64,000 nucleotides of DNA from JAMLHH01 sp035515235 (lineage in GTDB: Bacteria > Bacteroidota > Bacteroidia > Chitinophagales > JADIYW01), in the NCBI GenBank assembly GCA_035515235.1, contig DATJBS010000033.1, positions 1 through 64,000 of the forward strand, written 5' to 3'. A program made the translations under genes and the position numbers. Under the pieces are notes generated by a model. It made no database searches. It saw nothing but the letters and a program-made list of their open reading frames with translations, and was not told the DNA's origin. Position 1 is the stretch's first letter; every line of letters begins with the position of its first letter. This document shows positions 42,298 to 51,902 of this stretch, in pieces.

Positions 42298-42375
42298 CTT
42301 CTTCGTTGAGTTACCGAATCATCGTCATGTAAACTTTGGTCACTGGGCCTGCCGAAGTGTCGAAACGTGGTTGTC
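42298..42375. repeat. Stump of a dispersed repeat
   Basis: TTTGGTCACTGGGCCTGCCGAAGTGTCGAAACG (42336-42368) resembles the GGTCACTGAGCAAAGTCGAAGTGAAG segment of the elements at 34.2 and 56.4 kb. Both lie in a short AT-rich gap downstream of the HMA gene. Confidence 0.45.
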
Positions 42376-42382
42376 TTTATTT

Positions 42383-42970
42383 TTACAGATTAAATTCCTT
42401 TACAAAATACTTTTCTATAGTTGGAGGAAAAAACTGATATTCTAATTGATGAATTTTCTGTGCAATCATTTCAGGATGATCTTCAAAATGAATATCAATA
42501 CTTTCTTGCAATAGAACTTCTCCTTTATCGTATTCAGAATTTACTACATGAATTGTAATTCCTGTTTTAGTTTCATTGGCATTTTTTACTGCTTCATGAA
42601 CTTTCATTCCATACATCCCTTTTCCGCCATATTTTGGTAATAGCGATGGATGGATATTGATGATCCGATTTGGATAAAGTTTTAATAAACTTTCAGGAAT
42701 TAACCATAAAAAACCTGCCAAAACGATTGCTTGTACTTTGTGTGCTTGTAATGCTTCAATTATTCTATTGCTTTTATAAAATTCTTCTCTTCCACCAAAA
42801 AAGAAAGGAATTCCAGAATCTTTAGAAATTTGCAGTGCTCCAGAATGAATACTATTGCTGACTATCAAGGAGATAGAGATCAAAGAATGATTTTTGAAAT
42901 GTTCAATAATTCTTCTTGCATTCGTCCCAGCACCTGAGATAAATATGGCAATATTTATTTTATTTTTCAT
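42383..42970 (-). CDS. purN: Phosphoribosylglycinamide formyltransferase (GART)
   Basis: 195 residues from the ATG at 42970; a TTG five codons earlier is less likely. Formyltransferase fold: IFISGAGTNARRIIEHF (phosphate loop), INIHPSLLPKYGGKGMYG (catalytic His), GITIHVVNSEYDKGEVLLQ (catalytic Asp). It adds a formyl group from 10-formyl-tetrahydrofolate in purine synthesis. purH and purL are in the same window but in separate units. Confidence 0.92.
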   Translation of the reverse strand: MKNKINIAIFISGAGTNARRIIEHFKNHSLISISLIVSNSIHSGALQISKDSGIPFFFGGREEFYKSNRIIEALQAHKVQAIVLAGFLWLIPESLLKLYPNRIINIHPSLLPKYGGKGMYGMKVHEAVKNANETKTGITIHVVNSEYDKGEVLLQESIDIHFEDHPEMIAQKIHQLEYQFFPPTIEKYFVKEFNL

Positions 42971-43040
42971 GTATTGAGATTTCAACTGTAAAAAAAGGAA
43001 AATTTAAATTATTTTTACCCTTTTAAATTCTTAATTTGAA

Positions 43041-44153
43041 ATGAAGAAAGCGTTAATTACCGGAATCACGGGACAAGATGGAGCATACCTTGCTGAGTTA
43101 TTATTAGGCAAAGGATATGAAGTCCATGGCATTAAAAGAAGAAGTTCTTTATTTAATACTGACAGGATTGATCATTTATATCAAGATCCACATATTGATA
43201 ACATCAATTTCAAACTTCACTTCGGTGACTTGTCTGATTCTACTAATCTAATACGCATCATTCAAGATGTACAACCGGACGAAATTTACAATTTAGGAGC
43301 AATGTCTCACGTAAAAGTGAGTTTTGACACTCCAGAATATACTGCGAATGTCGATGCTGTAGGTTCTTTAAGATTATTAGAAGCGATTAGAATATTAGGT
43401 TTAGAGAAAAAAACTAAACTTTATCAAGCTTCTACTTCAGAATTATACGGTAAAGTTCAAGAAATCCCTCAGTCTGAAAAAACGCCATTTTATCCTCGCT
43501 CACCATATGCAGTAGCTAAAATGTACGCTTATTGGATTACAGTAAACTATCGTGAAGCTTACGGTATTTTTGCTAGTAATGGTATTCTTTTCAACCACGA
43601 ATCTCCATTAAGAGGAGAAACTTTCGTAACAAGAAAAATCACTCGTGCGGTTTCTAGAATTGCTTTAGCTCTTCAAGAGAAAGTATACTTAGGTAATCTA
43701 AATGCTAAACGCGATTGGGGTCATGCTAAAGACTATGTAGAAGCGATGTATTTAATTCTACAACAAGATGAGCCAGATGATTTCGTTATTGCAACAGGAA
43801 AAACTACAGAAGTAAGAGAATTTGTGAAAATGTCTTTCGCATATTTAGGAATAGAAGTGGCTTTCAAAGGTGAAGGAATCAATGAAGTAGGCTATGTAGT
43901 AGCTTGCAACAATCCGAAATATCAAGTAGAAATTGGAAAAGAAGTAGTGGCTGTAGATCCTGCTTATTTCAGACCTACTGAAGTGGACTTATTGATTGGA
44001 GATCCTACTAAATCAAATACAGTTTTAGGTTGGATACCAAAACATGATTTAGCTTCTTTAGTGAATGATATGATGGAATCTGACATCAAACTTTTCGAAA
44101 GAGATAAATATCTTGTTCAAGGTGGTCACAAAATTTTGAACTATCACGAATAA
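43041..44153 (+). CDS. gmd: GDP-mannose 4,6-dehydratase
   Basis: 370 residues. The NADP motif GITGQDGAYL near residues 8-17, the KRRSSLFNTDRIDHLYQD loop, the catalytic Thr region (YQASTSELYGKVQE) and Tyr/Lys in SPYAVAKMYAYW all match Gmd. It converts GDP-mannose to GDP-4-keto-6-deoxymannose, the first step to GDP-L-fucose. A 62-base repeat separates it from fcl. Confidence 0.96.
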   Translation: MKKALITGITGQDGAYLAELLLGKGYEVHGIKRRSSLFNTDRIDHLYQDPHIDNINFKLHFGDLSDSTNLIRIIQDVQPDEIYNLGAMSHVKVSFDTPEYTANVDAVGSLRLLEAIRILGLEKKTKLYQASTSELYGKVQEIPQSEKTPFYPRSPYAVAKMYAYWITVNYREAYGIFASNGILFNHESPLRGETFVTRKITRAVSRIALALQEKVYLGNLNAKRDWGHAKDYVEAMYLILQQDEPDDFVIATGKTTEVREFVKMSFAYLGIEVAFKGEGINEVGYVVACNNPKYQVEIGKEVVAVDPAYFRPTEVDLLIGDPTKSNTVLGWIPKHDLASLVNDMMESDIKLFERDKYLVQGGHKILNYHE

Positions 44154-44160
44154 CCCCAAT

Positions 44161-44222
44161 TTGTCATTCTGAACGAAGTAAAGAATCTTAAAAATGAGAG
44201 GTTTCGTTCCTCAACATGACAA
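44161..44222. repeat. 62-bp element with terminal inverted repeats between gmd and fcl
   Basis: TTGTCAT (44161-44167) and ATGACAA (44216-44222) close it. The left part GTCATTCTGAACGAAGTAAAGAATCTT matches the ends of the elements at 34.2 and 56.4 kb in shape, but the middle is short (GAGGTTTCGTTCCTC, itself nearly palindromic). It fills the gap between two genes normally tightly linked. Confidence 0.7.
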
Positions 44223-44237
44223 AAGCAACAAAGAATT

Positions 44238-45188
44238 ATGGAAAAAAATGCAAAAATTTATGTAGCCGGTCATAGAGGTATGGTCGGCTCTGCTTTGGTT
44301 AGACTTCTTAAAAAGGAAGGTTATACTAATATTTTGACGACTACATCTGCTGAAGTTAATTTGGTCAGTCAGTCAGAGACAAAAGCATTTTTTGAAAAAG
44401 AAAAGCCGGATTATGTTTTTGTAGCAGCTGCAAAAGTGGGTGGTATTCATGCAAATAATGTATACCGAGCAGATTTTCTATACGAAAACTTGATGATTCA
44501 ATCTAACACGATTCATAGTGCATTTGAAACAGGAGTCAAAAAATTATTATTCCTAGGAAGTACTTGCATCTATCCTAAAATGGCTCCACAGCCTTTGAAA
44601 GAAGAGTATTTATTATCAGGATATTTAGAAGATACGAATGAGCCTTATGCAATTGCAAAAATAGCGGGCATCAAATTATGTGAATCCTATAATCGTCAGT
44701 ATGGTTCAGATTTCATTTCTGCAATGCCGACAAATCTATATGGTCCAAATGATAATTATGATTTAAATAATTCTCACGTTTTACCTGCATTGATTAGAAA
44801 ATTCCATGAAGCAAAAATTAATGGTGCAGAAGAAGTCGTGATTTGGGGTTCAGGTACTCCCATGAGAGAATTTTTGCATGTGGATGATTTAGCTGCAGGA
44901 TGTTACTTCTTGATGAAAAATTATTCTGGAACTGATTTAGTAAACGTAGGGACAGGAGAAGATATCGCTATCAAAGATTTAGCTTTATTAATCAAAGAAA
45001 TTGTAGGTTTTGAAGGTACATTAACTTTAGATAGTTCTAAACCAGATGGCACGCCAAGAAAATTGACAGATTGTTCTAAAATTCACAATTTGGGTTGGAA
45101 ACATAAAATCGAACTCAGAGAAGGAATCACTAGCGTATATGAGCAATTTCAAAAAGATTACGATAGAATTGCCGTTAAAGGGAGATAG
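44238..45188 (+). CDS. fcl: GDP-L-fucose synthase
   Basis: 316 residues. The NADP motif is VAGHRGMVGSALVR, FLGSTCIYPKMAPQPLKE carries the catalytic Ser and Cys region, and NEPYAIAKIAGIKLCESY has the catalytic Tyr and Lys. It epimerises and reduces GDP-4-keto-6-deoxymannose to GDP-L-fucose, a donor for surface glycans and glycoproteins. It follows gmd in the expected order. Confidence 0.96.
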   Translation: MEKNAKIYVAGHRGMVGSALVRLLKKEGYTNILTTTSAEVNLVSQSETKAFFEKEKPDYVFVAAAKVGGIHANNVYRADFLYENLMIQSNTIHSAFETGVKKLLFLGSTCIYPKMAPQPLKEEYLLSGYLEDTNEPYAIAKIAGIKLCESYNRQYGSDFISAMPTNLYGPNDNYDLNNSHVLPALIRKFHEAKINGAEEVVIWGSGTPMREFLHVDDLAAGCYFLMKNYSGTDLVNVGTGEDIAIKDLALLIKEIVGFEGTLTLDSSKPDGTPRKLTDCSKIHNLGWKHKIELREGITSVYEQFQKDYDRIAVKGR

Positions 45189-45243
45189 AATAAAAAGACC
45201 TAAGACTATAGACGCAAGAATTCTAACTTGATATTATAACAAG

Positions 45244-45268
45244 CCGACCCCAAAAGGTCGGTTTTTTT
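45244..45268 (+). terminator. Intrinsic terminator of the gmd-fcl unit
   Basis: The stem CCGACC with GGTCGG, loop of CCAAAA plus flanks, then seven T residues, starting 55 bases after the fcl stop. Confidence 0.85.
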
Positions 45269-45356
45269 AGTTTAAAAGGATTCGAATACAATTAATCAAT
45301 ATTTGAATTTTTTCACTTCTTTTTAAATACTAACTTTATAACTCAAAATCATACTC

Positions 45357-47930
45357 ATGAAATATATCTTTACTCTTTTGTTATCCTTTTTTATTTCCAA
45401 TCAGGTATTTTCCGAGAATTGGGTGAAATTTGAATTAAAGGAAAATTCAATTATCAACAAGATCACTTCTTCATATCCAGATTATTGTTTTGAAAATTTC
45501 AATTATGATAATACTGACACTGTAGATTTAGATTGTATAAAAAACATAAAATATTTATCTTTAGAATTAGGAAAATATGGAACTAGTAATGATACTTTTT
45601 CATTAAAAGAGATTGAAATATTATTAGAAAACATGTCAACCAATACTTTCCTGTATATTAAACATTCTTCTAATAAATATTATTTAAACAAAAATATTCA
45701 TATTGATTGGAAACTTGATAATAATGAATTGTATAAAAAACTAATTGGATTTTCTATTTCGTTTCCACAAGACAGTATTTTTAATTATAATTTCCCTCCA
45801 GACATTGAAGATGTCAAAATTAATACTTTGGGTAAATACTTAGAAATAGATAGTTTAAAAAAAATTAAAAAATTTGAAATCAACTATGAATACGATTATT
45901 CTTGGGCATCAATTGAAGTACACGAGGAGCTGGAATTAAACATAAATAATATAGAAAATATGAATTCTTTTCGTAGTGGTAGATATATAAAAAATAGACT
46001 TCCAAATTTACCTAAAAACATTTCGGATGTTACTGTCGCTATAAAAAATGAAAATAAAGACACTATTATTCAAGATTTAAAACAATACACTAATCTACAG
46101 CAATTAGGTTTTATCCTTTTAAAACCTATGGACAGTATAGATTTAAAAGATATTACAAAAGCAAAAAACATCTATTTCAATGTGATTTTAGTAGGATCGT
46201 CAATTAATCATGTTACTATTAATGAAGAGTGTAGGAATTTCAGTTCTAGTTTAATAAATATCAAAGAATTGATAGTGAATGACCAACTAGAAAGCTTCGA
46301 TTTCAATGGTGATTATATTGAAGATCAAATCAATTTACCTGTTTTTTCAGATAACCTTAAAAATTTAAGTTTATACAATTTACAAAATCTATCTAATCCA
46401 ATTAATTTACCAAAATATCTTGATTCATTATACCTTAGCAATTTAAATATTAATTGCTTACCTATTTTCCCGCAGAGTCTAAAATCATTTATGGGATATG
46501 GGATAAAAAATGTAAAATGCATTCCAAACGAAACTCCATGGGTTAGAGCTACTTCAAATTGGCCTCTATGCACTGATGCTCAATTTGTTTGTGATGAGGA
46601 TTTTCAACTTGTCAATGGAAAAGTTTTTTTAGACCTGAATAATAATGGAATCCTAGATGAACAAGATATTCCACTACCAAATGCCGTCATTTCTACTGAT
46701 AAAAATCAATTTGCAAAATCTACAGAAGATGGTACTTATGGAATTATTTTGAGAGAAGAAGGCAATTATATTCTTTCAGCAAAACTTAACCATCCTCATT
46801 CAGGCCCATCCACTCCTATTAGTTCTGCTATCAATTATACCTTGGGTGAACAAATTGACTCTATTAACTTCCTCATACCGATAGAAAATAAAAATGATGT
46901 CCGTATAAATGGTACTCATATTGTCGCACGTCCTGGGATGTCTACGAATGTCTACTCTTTTATTGAAAATCTTTCTTTAGAAAACAAAGAAAATCTGACT
47001 GTAAAAATTCTACAACCTAGTGACTGGAGCTTTAGAAATGCCACTCCTGAAAATTATATCATTTCAAATGATACTATTATCTGGAATAATATTTCTCTCT
47101 CATCATTAAGTTCCAAATCATTTTCACTTAATACCATACTTCCTGCTACTGCTGAAATCTTAGGAGAAAGCTATCAATACGAAATGTGGGTAAAAAACGA
47201 AGGAGATATTACTCCAGAAAATAACTATTATAGCATTATTGATACTATCATTGGAAGCTATGACCCGAATGACAAAATTGTAAATCATACTACTTTATCT
47301 ACAGAACTATCTAATTCTGAAGAACTCATTTATACCATCCGATTCCAAAATACTGGTACAGATACAGCATTTAAAATAGTTATCATTGATACTATCATTG
47401 GCAACTTAGATCCTACAAGTATCAGAATCTTAGGCGCAAGTCATAATTACACTTGGAATTATACAGGAAACGGTATTGCTACCTTCATTTTTGACAATAT
47501 TTTATTGCCGGATAGCAATGTAAACGAACCAGGTTCTCATGGATTTGTCACACTTGCGCTTCGTCCTAACAAGGATTTAGCAGTTGGAGACAGCATCTAT
47601 AATAAAGCTGGAATATATTTTGATGTGAACGAACCTATTTATACTAATCAAGCAAATACCAGAATAATTACTGTCACTCCTATATATAATCACAGCATTA
47701 TTCCTCTTTCCATCTATCCTAATCCAACAAAAGATTTTGTACGTATTGAATGGAATGTAACTGAGCCGACAACACTAATCCTTTCAGACATCTCTGGTAA
47801 AATCATCAAATCAGAAGGTCTCTATAATGGACTTAGTGAAATCAATGTATCTCAGTTACCTAAAGGAATTTATATAGTACAATTACAATCAGGTAAAAAT
47901 ATAGCAATCAGTAAACTGATTATCCAATAA
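45357..47930 (+). CDS. T9SS-secreted protein with LRR-like N-part, SdrD-B-like and DUF7619-like repeats
   Basis: 857 residues. A signal peptide (about 1-19) is followed by about 400 residues of degenerate leucine-rich, Asn-rich repeats (LKNLSLYNLQNLSNPINLPK, then YLDSLYLSNLN, then FPQSLKSFMGYG). A short SdrD-B-like domain follows (NGKVFLDLNNNGILDEQDIPLPNAV, about 420-495). DUF11/DUF7619-like Ig strands come next (YDPNDKIVNHTTLS, IRFQNTGTDTAFKIVI, about 600-760). The last 75 residues form a T9SS type A sorting domain (IYPNPTKDFVRIEWN ... LPKGIYIVQLQSG). I infer a cell-surface or released adhesin-like protein. The LRR part has lower GC and more AAT/AAA codons than neighbours. Confidence 0.78.
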   Translation: MKYIFTLLLSFFISNQVFSENWVKFELKENSIINKITSSYPDYCFENFNYDNTDTVDLDCIKNIKYLSLELGKYGTSNDTFSLKEIEILLENMSTNTFLYIKHSSNKYYLNKNIHIDWKLDNNELYKKLIGFSISFPQDSIFNYNFPPDIEDVKINTLGKYLEIDSLKKIKKFEINYEYDYSWASIEVHEELELNINNIENMNSFRSGRYIKNRLPNLPKNISDVTVAIKNENKDTIIQDLKQYTNLQQLGFILLKPMDSIDLKDITKAKNIYFNVILVGSSINHVTINEECRNFSSSLINIKELIVNDQLESFDFNGDYIEDQINLPVFSDNLKNLSLYNLQNLSNPINLPKYLDSLYLSNLNINCLPIFPQSLKSFMGYGIKNVKCIPNETPWVRATSNWPLCTDAQFVCDEDFQLVNGKVFLDLNNNGILDEQDIPLPNAVISTDKNQFAKSTEDGTYGIILREEGNYILSAKLNHPHSGPSTPISSAINYTLGEQIDSINFLIPIENKNDVRINGTHIVARPGMSTNVYSFIENLSLENKENLTVKILQPSDWSFRNATPENYIISNDTIIWNNISLSSLSSKSFSLNTILPATAEILGESYQYEMWVKNEGDITPENNYYSIIDTIIGSYDPNDKIVNHTTLSTELSNSEELIYTIRFQNTGTDTAFKIVIIDTIIGNLDPTSIRILGASHNYTWNYTGNGIATFIFDNILLPDSNVNEPGSHGFVTLALRPNKDLAVGDSIYNKAGIYFDVNEPIYTNQANTRIITVTPIYNHSIIPLSIYPNPTKDFVRIEWNVTEPTTLILSDISGKIIKSEGLYNGLSEINVSQLPKGIYIVQLQSGKNIAISKLIIQ

Positions 47931-47950
47931 TCCAATCAATCATTAATGAA

Positions 47951-47975
47951 GGGGGACAATATTTGCCCCCTTTCT
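47951..47975 (+). terminator. Terminator after the T9SS protein
   Basis: GGGGG (47951-47955) pairs with CCCCC (47966-47970), with a partial inner ACAAT/ATTTG match, followed by TTTCTTATTA. A G/C-pure stem is unusual here and there is a modest T-tract. Confidence 0.6.
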
Positions 47976-48142
47976 TATTAATAATTTTCAATCCAACTGT
48001 TCTCACTAATAAAAATCGCTTCTGAAAGAAAATCTATACTTTTTACCTATCACTCAATAGAGTTGATAACGCTTATTTAGAAAAATTCTTAGCCGATAAG
48101 AATTAAATTTGATAAGTTTATACTTATTAAAGAAGATACGTT

Positions 48143-51100
48143 TTGTACGAAACCTTGATTGCCCAATTGGATCAGTTTATTAAAAAATTTTACCTCAGTA
48201 AAATTTTCAAGGGAATTTTATTGTTTTCAGGAAGCGTCATCACTTTATACCTTCTATTAAGTATTGGAGAATTTGCATTCTATTTCCCGACATGGCTGAG
48301 ATGGATATTTGTTATAGGTTTCATAGGAGTCGCAGTATTTAGTTTTATTTATTGGATGTTGATTCCTCTGAGTAAATACTTTAAAATCAGCAATGGACTT
48401 TCCCACGAACAAGCTGCCGAAATTATTGGTCAACATTTCCCTGAAGTAGAAGATAAATTATTAAATATCCTACAATTAAAATCTGAACATGCTACTTCGG
48501 GTAGTCAGGAATTGATTGAAGCAAGTATCGCTCAAAAGGCGAAACAAATCAGTTGGGTGCCTTTCAATAATGCAGTAGATTTAAAAGAAAATAAGAAATT
48601 CTTGCGTTATGCTATTCCTCCTCTCCTTCTTTTATTAGGAATTTTATTCATTGCTCCCAATATTCTCCAGGAAAGTAATGCAAGACTCAGTCAACCTTCC
48701 AAAGCTTTTTCCAAACCAGCACCTTTTGAATTCATTATAGAAAATGATGATTTGAAAGTAAAACAGTTTGGTGACGCTGAGATTATAGTAAAAGTAAAAG
48801 GTAAAGTATTGCCTACCAAATTAGAATGGGTACAGAATGAACAGAAATATCCTTTGATCCAAAAAGATGCGAATACTTTCGTTTATAAAGCCGTCAATGT
48901 AGTAGAAAATACAAAGTTTAGGATTTTGGCAAATGGATTTTTTTCAGAAGAATACCTTCTACATGTCATCAAAAAGCCTGTAGTTTCTTCAATGGAAGTT
49001 CACTTACAATATCCATCTTATATTAAAAGAAAAAACGAAACGCTGCAAAATACTGGAGATTTAATTGTTCCTATTGGCACTAAAATCCATTGGAAATTCT
49101 CTGCAAAAAATACTCAAAAAGTAGCTTTAAAGTTTTCCTACGAAGCTCTAACCTGGCTACAACAAGACAATAAGTCTTTTACATTTAATAAAACTGCTAA
49201 AGAAAATACCACCTATAAATTATTTGCATACAATAATGATTTACCTCAAGGTGATTCAGTGCAATATAATATTTCAGTCATCGATGATCAATATCCTGCA
49301 ATACAAGTCAATCAACTCACAGACAGCACTCAAAAAGGAGTTTTATTCTTCATGGGAAATGTTTCAGATGATTATGCCGTTTCTCGATTAGGGTTTCATG
49401 CTAGTATTATCAATGATAAAAATCAGATTAGAAAAACGATTCAAAATAATATTCCGATTTCACATTCAGACATCGCTGATTTCACCCATCATCTATCTCT
49501 TTCAACTTTACAATTACAAGCAGGAGAAAAGTTAGAATATTATTTTACTGTTTGGGATAATGACGCAATCAATGGCAACAAATCCACCAAGTCTACAATT
49601 TTCACGTATACTTTACCGACGACAGCAGAGTTGAAAACTATTGAGCAATCTAATAATCAGAATATCAAATCTTCTTTGCAATCTAGTGCAAAAGAAGTAC
49701 AGAAATTATCTAAAGACCTACAATCCTTCAAAGAGAAAATTGCTACAAAGAAAAACTTAAGTTGGGAAGACAAGAAAGAAGCGAAAGATTTACTCAGCAA
49801 ACACGAAGAGTTAGAAAAAGAGATTCAAGAGATCAAAGACAAATATGATGAAAACATCAAAAATCAAGAACTTTTTAAAGATGTAGAGCCAGAAATTTTA
49901 GAGAAACAAGAATTATTGACTCAAATGATGGACGAGCTTTTAAGTCAAGAGATGAAAGACTTGATGAAAGAGCTTGAAGATTTATTAGATAAATTTCAAC
50001 AGAAAAATGCTTTCGACAAATTGGAAAACATGCAGATGAGCAATGACCAATTGAATAAAGAATTAGATAAAATGTTGGAGCTTTTCAAAAAACTGGAATT
50101 GGAACAAAAGGCTTCCGACATTGCCCAACAATTAGAAAACTTATCTAAAAAACAAGACCAAAATCAAAATCAACCAAGCGCTCCAAAACAAAATCAACTC
50201 AATAAAGAATTTGAAAATATCAAAAAGGAATTAGAACAACTGAATGAACTCAATAAAGAACAGAAAGAGCATTTAGATCTTCAGAAACCTAATGAGCAGA
50301 AAGATGATATTGACAAAAGCATGCAAAAAGCTTTAGAAAACTTAGACAAGAACGAACAAGAACCTGCGAAGAAGCAACAACAGAAAGCAAGTGACGGCAT
50401 GAAAGAGATGGCAGAGAATCTGCGTAGCCAAATGATGCAAATGCAGATGCAACAAACAGCTGAAGACATCAATACTATCAGAAGAATCTTAAGTAATCTG
50501 CTCAAATTATCTAAAGACCAAGAAGATTTAATGCAAAAAGTAAAATCTACTTATGAGTATGACACTAAATATTTACAGCTCGTCCAACAACAACAAAATA
50601 TAAAAGAGCAATCTATCATTATAGAGGACAGCTTGACTGCTTTGGGTAAAAGAGTATTTCAGCTTCAAACTTATATTTCAGATGAATTGTATAAACTCAA
50701 AAGAGATCTAAAAAAATCTACTACACTATTAGAAGATAAACAGAGAGGACCTGCAAGCGCTGCTCAACAATATGCTATGACGAGTACTAATAATTTGGCT
50801 TTGATGCTCAGTGAGACCATGAATCAGATGCAACAGCAAATGAACAAAAAAAGCGGTTCGGGATCATGTGCTAATCCTGGAGGGAGTAAACCTGAAAAAC
50901 CCGGACCAGGAGAGTTAAAAGATATGCAAGACCAACTTGGAAAAGATTTAGACAAAATGGGCAAGCAGCTCAAAGAAGGCAAATCCGGATCTCCTATCAA
51001 TAAAGAGCTCGCAGGCATGGCACAAAGACAAGCTGAAATTCGGGAAGCTTTAAGGAAGCTCAAAGAGAATATGTCTCAGCAACAGAAAAAAGATAGTAAT

Positions 51101-51412
51101 ATCGACGAATTATTAGAAGATATGGATAAAAATGAAACCGATATCGTTAATAAACGTATACAAAAGCAGACTATTTTAAGACAGAAAAATATCGAAAGTA
51201 AAATGTTAGAATTGGAGAAAGCTCTGAGAGAACAAGATGAGAAAGATGACCGCTCTTCTAAATCAGCTCAAGATATTCCAGTGACTACTCCACCACAACT
51301 AGAAGATTTTCTGAAAAATAAAAGATCAAAGTTAAATATTTCTAAAAACTTGCCTCCAGAACTGAAACCATTCTATAAGAAGCTCGTTATTAAGTACGAC
51401 GAATTGAAATAA
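48143..51412 (+). CDS. DUF4175-family membrane protein with long coiled coil
   Basis: 1089 residues starting at TTG (48143). The frame is closed by a stop at 48128-48130, so no upstream ATG is available. The N-terminus has three transmembrane helices (about 20-40, 50-72, 152-172) and SHEQAAEIIGQHFPEVEDKLLN, a DUF4175 hallmark. A periplasmic Ig-like part (about 185-490) is followed by Gln/Lys/Glu-rich coiled coil from about 505 to 1040. The function is unknown. The family is widely conserved in Bacteroidota, often near RsbW-like and YbeY genes as here. Confidence 0.8.
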   Translation: MYETLIAQLDQFIKKFYLSKIFKGILLFSGSVITLYLLLSIGEFAFYFPTWLRWIFVIGFIGVAVFSFIYWMLIPLSKYFKISNGLSHEQAAEIIGQHFPEVEDKLLNILQLKSEHATSGSQELIEASIAQKAKQISWVPFNNAVDLKENKKFLRYAIPPLLLLLGILFIAPNILQESNARLSQPSKAFSKPAPFEFIIENDDLKVKQFGDAEIIVKVKGKVLPTKLEWVQNEQKYPLIQKDANTFVYKAVNVVENTKFRILANGFFSEEYLLHVIKKPVVSSMEVHLQYPSYIKRKNETLQNTGDLIVPIGTKIHWKFSAKNTQKVALKFSYEALTWLQQDNKSFTFNKTAKENTTYKLFAYNNDLPQGDSVQYNISVIDDQYPAIQVNQLTDSTQKGVLFFMGNVSDDYAVSRLGFHASIINDKNQIRKTIQNNIPISHSDIADFTHHLSLSTLQLQAGEKLEYYFTVWDNDAINGNKSTKSTIFTYTLPTTAELKTIEQSNNQNIKSSLQSSAKEVQKLSKDLQSFKEKIATKKNLSWEDKKEAKDLLSKHEELEKEIQEIKDKYDENIKNQELFKDVEPEILEKQELLTQMMDELLSQEMKDLMKELEDLLDKFQQKNAFDKLENMQMSNDQLNKELDKMLELFKKLELEQKASDIAQQLENLSKKQDQNQNQPSAPKQNQLNKEFENIKKELEQLNELNKEQKEHLDLQKPNEQKDDIDKSMQKALENLDKNEQEPAKKQQQKASDGMKEMAENLRSQMMQMQMQQTAEDINTIRRILSNLLKLSKDQEDLMQKVKSTYEYDTKYLQLVQQQQNIKEQSIIIEDSLTALGKRVFQLQTYISDELYKLKRDLKKSTTLLEDKQRGPASAAQQYAMTSTNNLALMLSETMNQMQQQMNKKSGSGSCANPGGSKPEKPGPGELKDMQDQLGKDLDKMGKQLKEGKSGSPINKELAGMAQRQAEIREALRKLKENMSQQQKKDSNIDELLEDMDKNETDIVNKRIQKQTILRQKNIESKMLELEKALREQDEKDDRSSKSAQDIPVTTPPQLEDFLKNKRSKLNISKNLPPELKPFYKKLVIKYDELK

Positions 51413-51467
51413 TTGTTTTTTAGTCTAACAGTAAACCTTATATTTATCTATTTTAACAACGAATAAA

Positions 51468-51863
51468 ATGTCATATATAGTTCAGATTCCCTCCTCTCTC
51501 AAATATATTCATGTAATAGAAGAATATATTAGTACCGTTAGGAGCGACTTCCAAATTGACGATAGCATTTATGGTAATATACATTTAGCTGTAGTTGAAG
51601 CAGTTACAAATGCTATTATACATGGGAATAAATCAGATGAAAATAAAGATGTTTATTTTGAAACTAAAAAAGAAGATACAAGGATCAAGTTTATAGTTAA
51701 AGACCAAGGAAAAGGATTTGATGCAAATAAAATTCCAGATCCTACCTTACCCGAAAATTTAGAAAAATTAAGTGGTAGAGGTGTGTTTTTAATTAAGAAT
51801 TTAGCTGATGAGGTCTCTTTTTCAGAAGATGGCTCTACTTTACAGATGGTTTTTCATATTTAA
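51468..51863 (+). CDS. RsbW-like anti-sigma-type histidine-kinase-fold ATPase
   Basis: 131 residues, a single HATPase_c_2 domain. The N-box helix is LAVVEAVTNAIIHGNK, the G1 box is DQGKGFDANKIPDP, and the G2 box is SGRGVFLIKNLADEV. It would bind ATP and switch a partner by phosphorylation or binding. No anti-anti-sigma (STAS) or sigma gene is adjacent, so the partner is unknown. Confidence 0.85.
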   Translation: MSYIVQIPSSLKYIHVIEEYISTVRSDFQIDDSIYGNIHLAVVEAVTNAIIHGNKSDENKDVYFETKKEDTRIKFIVKDQGKGFDANKIPDPTLPENLEKLSGRGVFLIKNLADEVSFSEDGSTLQMVFHI

Positions 51864-51902
51864 TTTCTTGAGCGATACTCAATAATATTACTGATACGCT
51901 GT

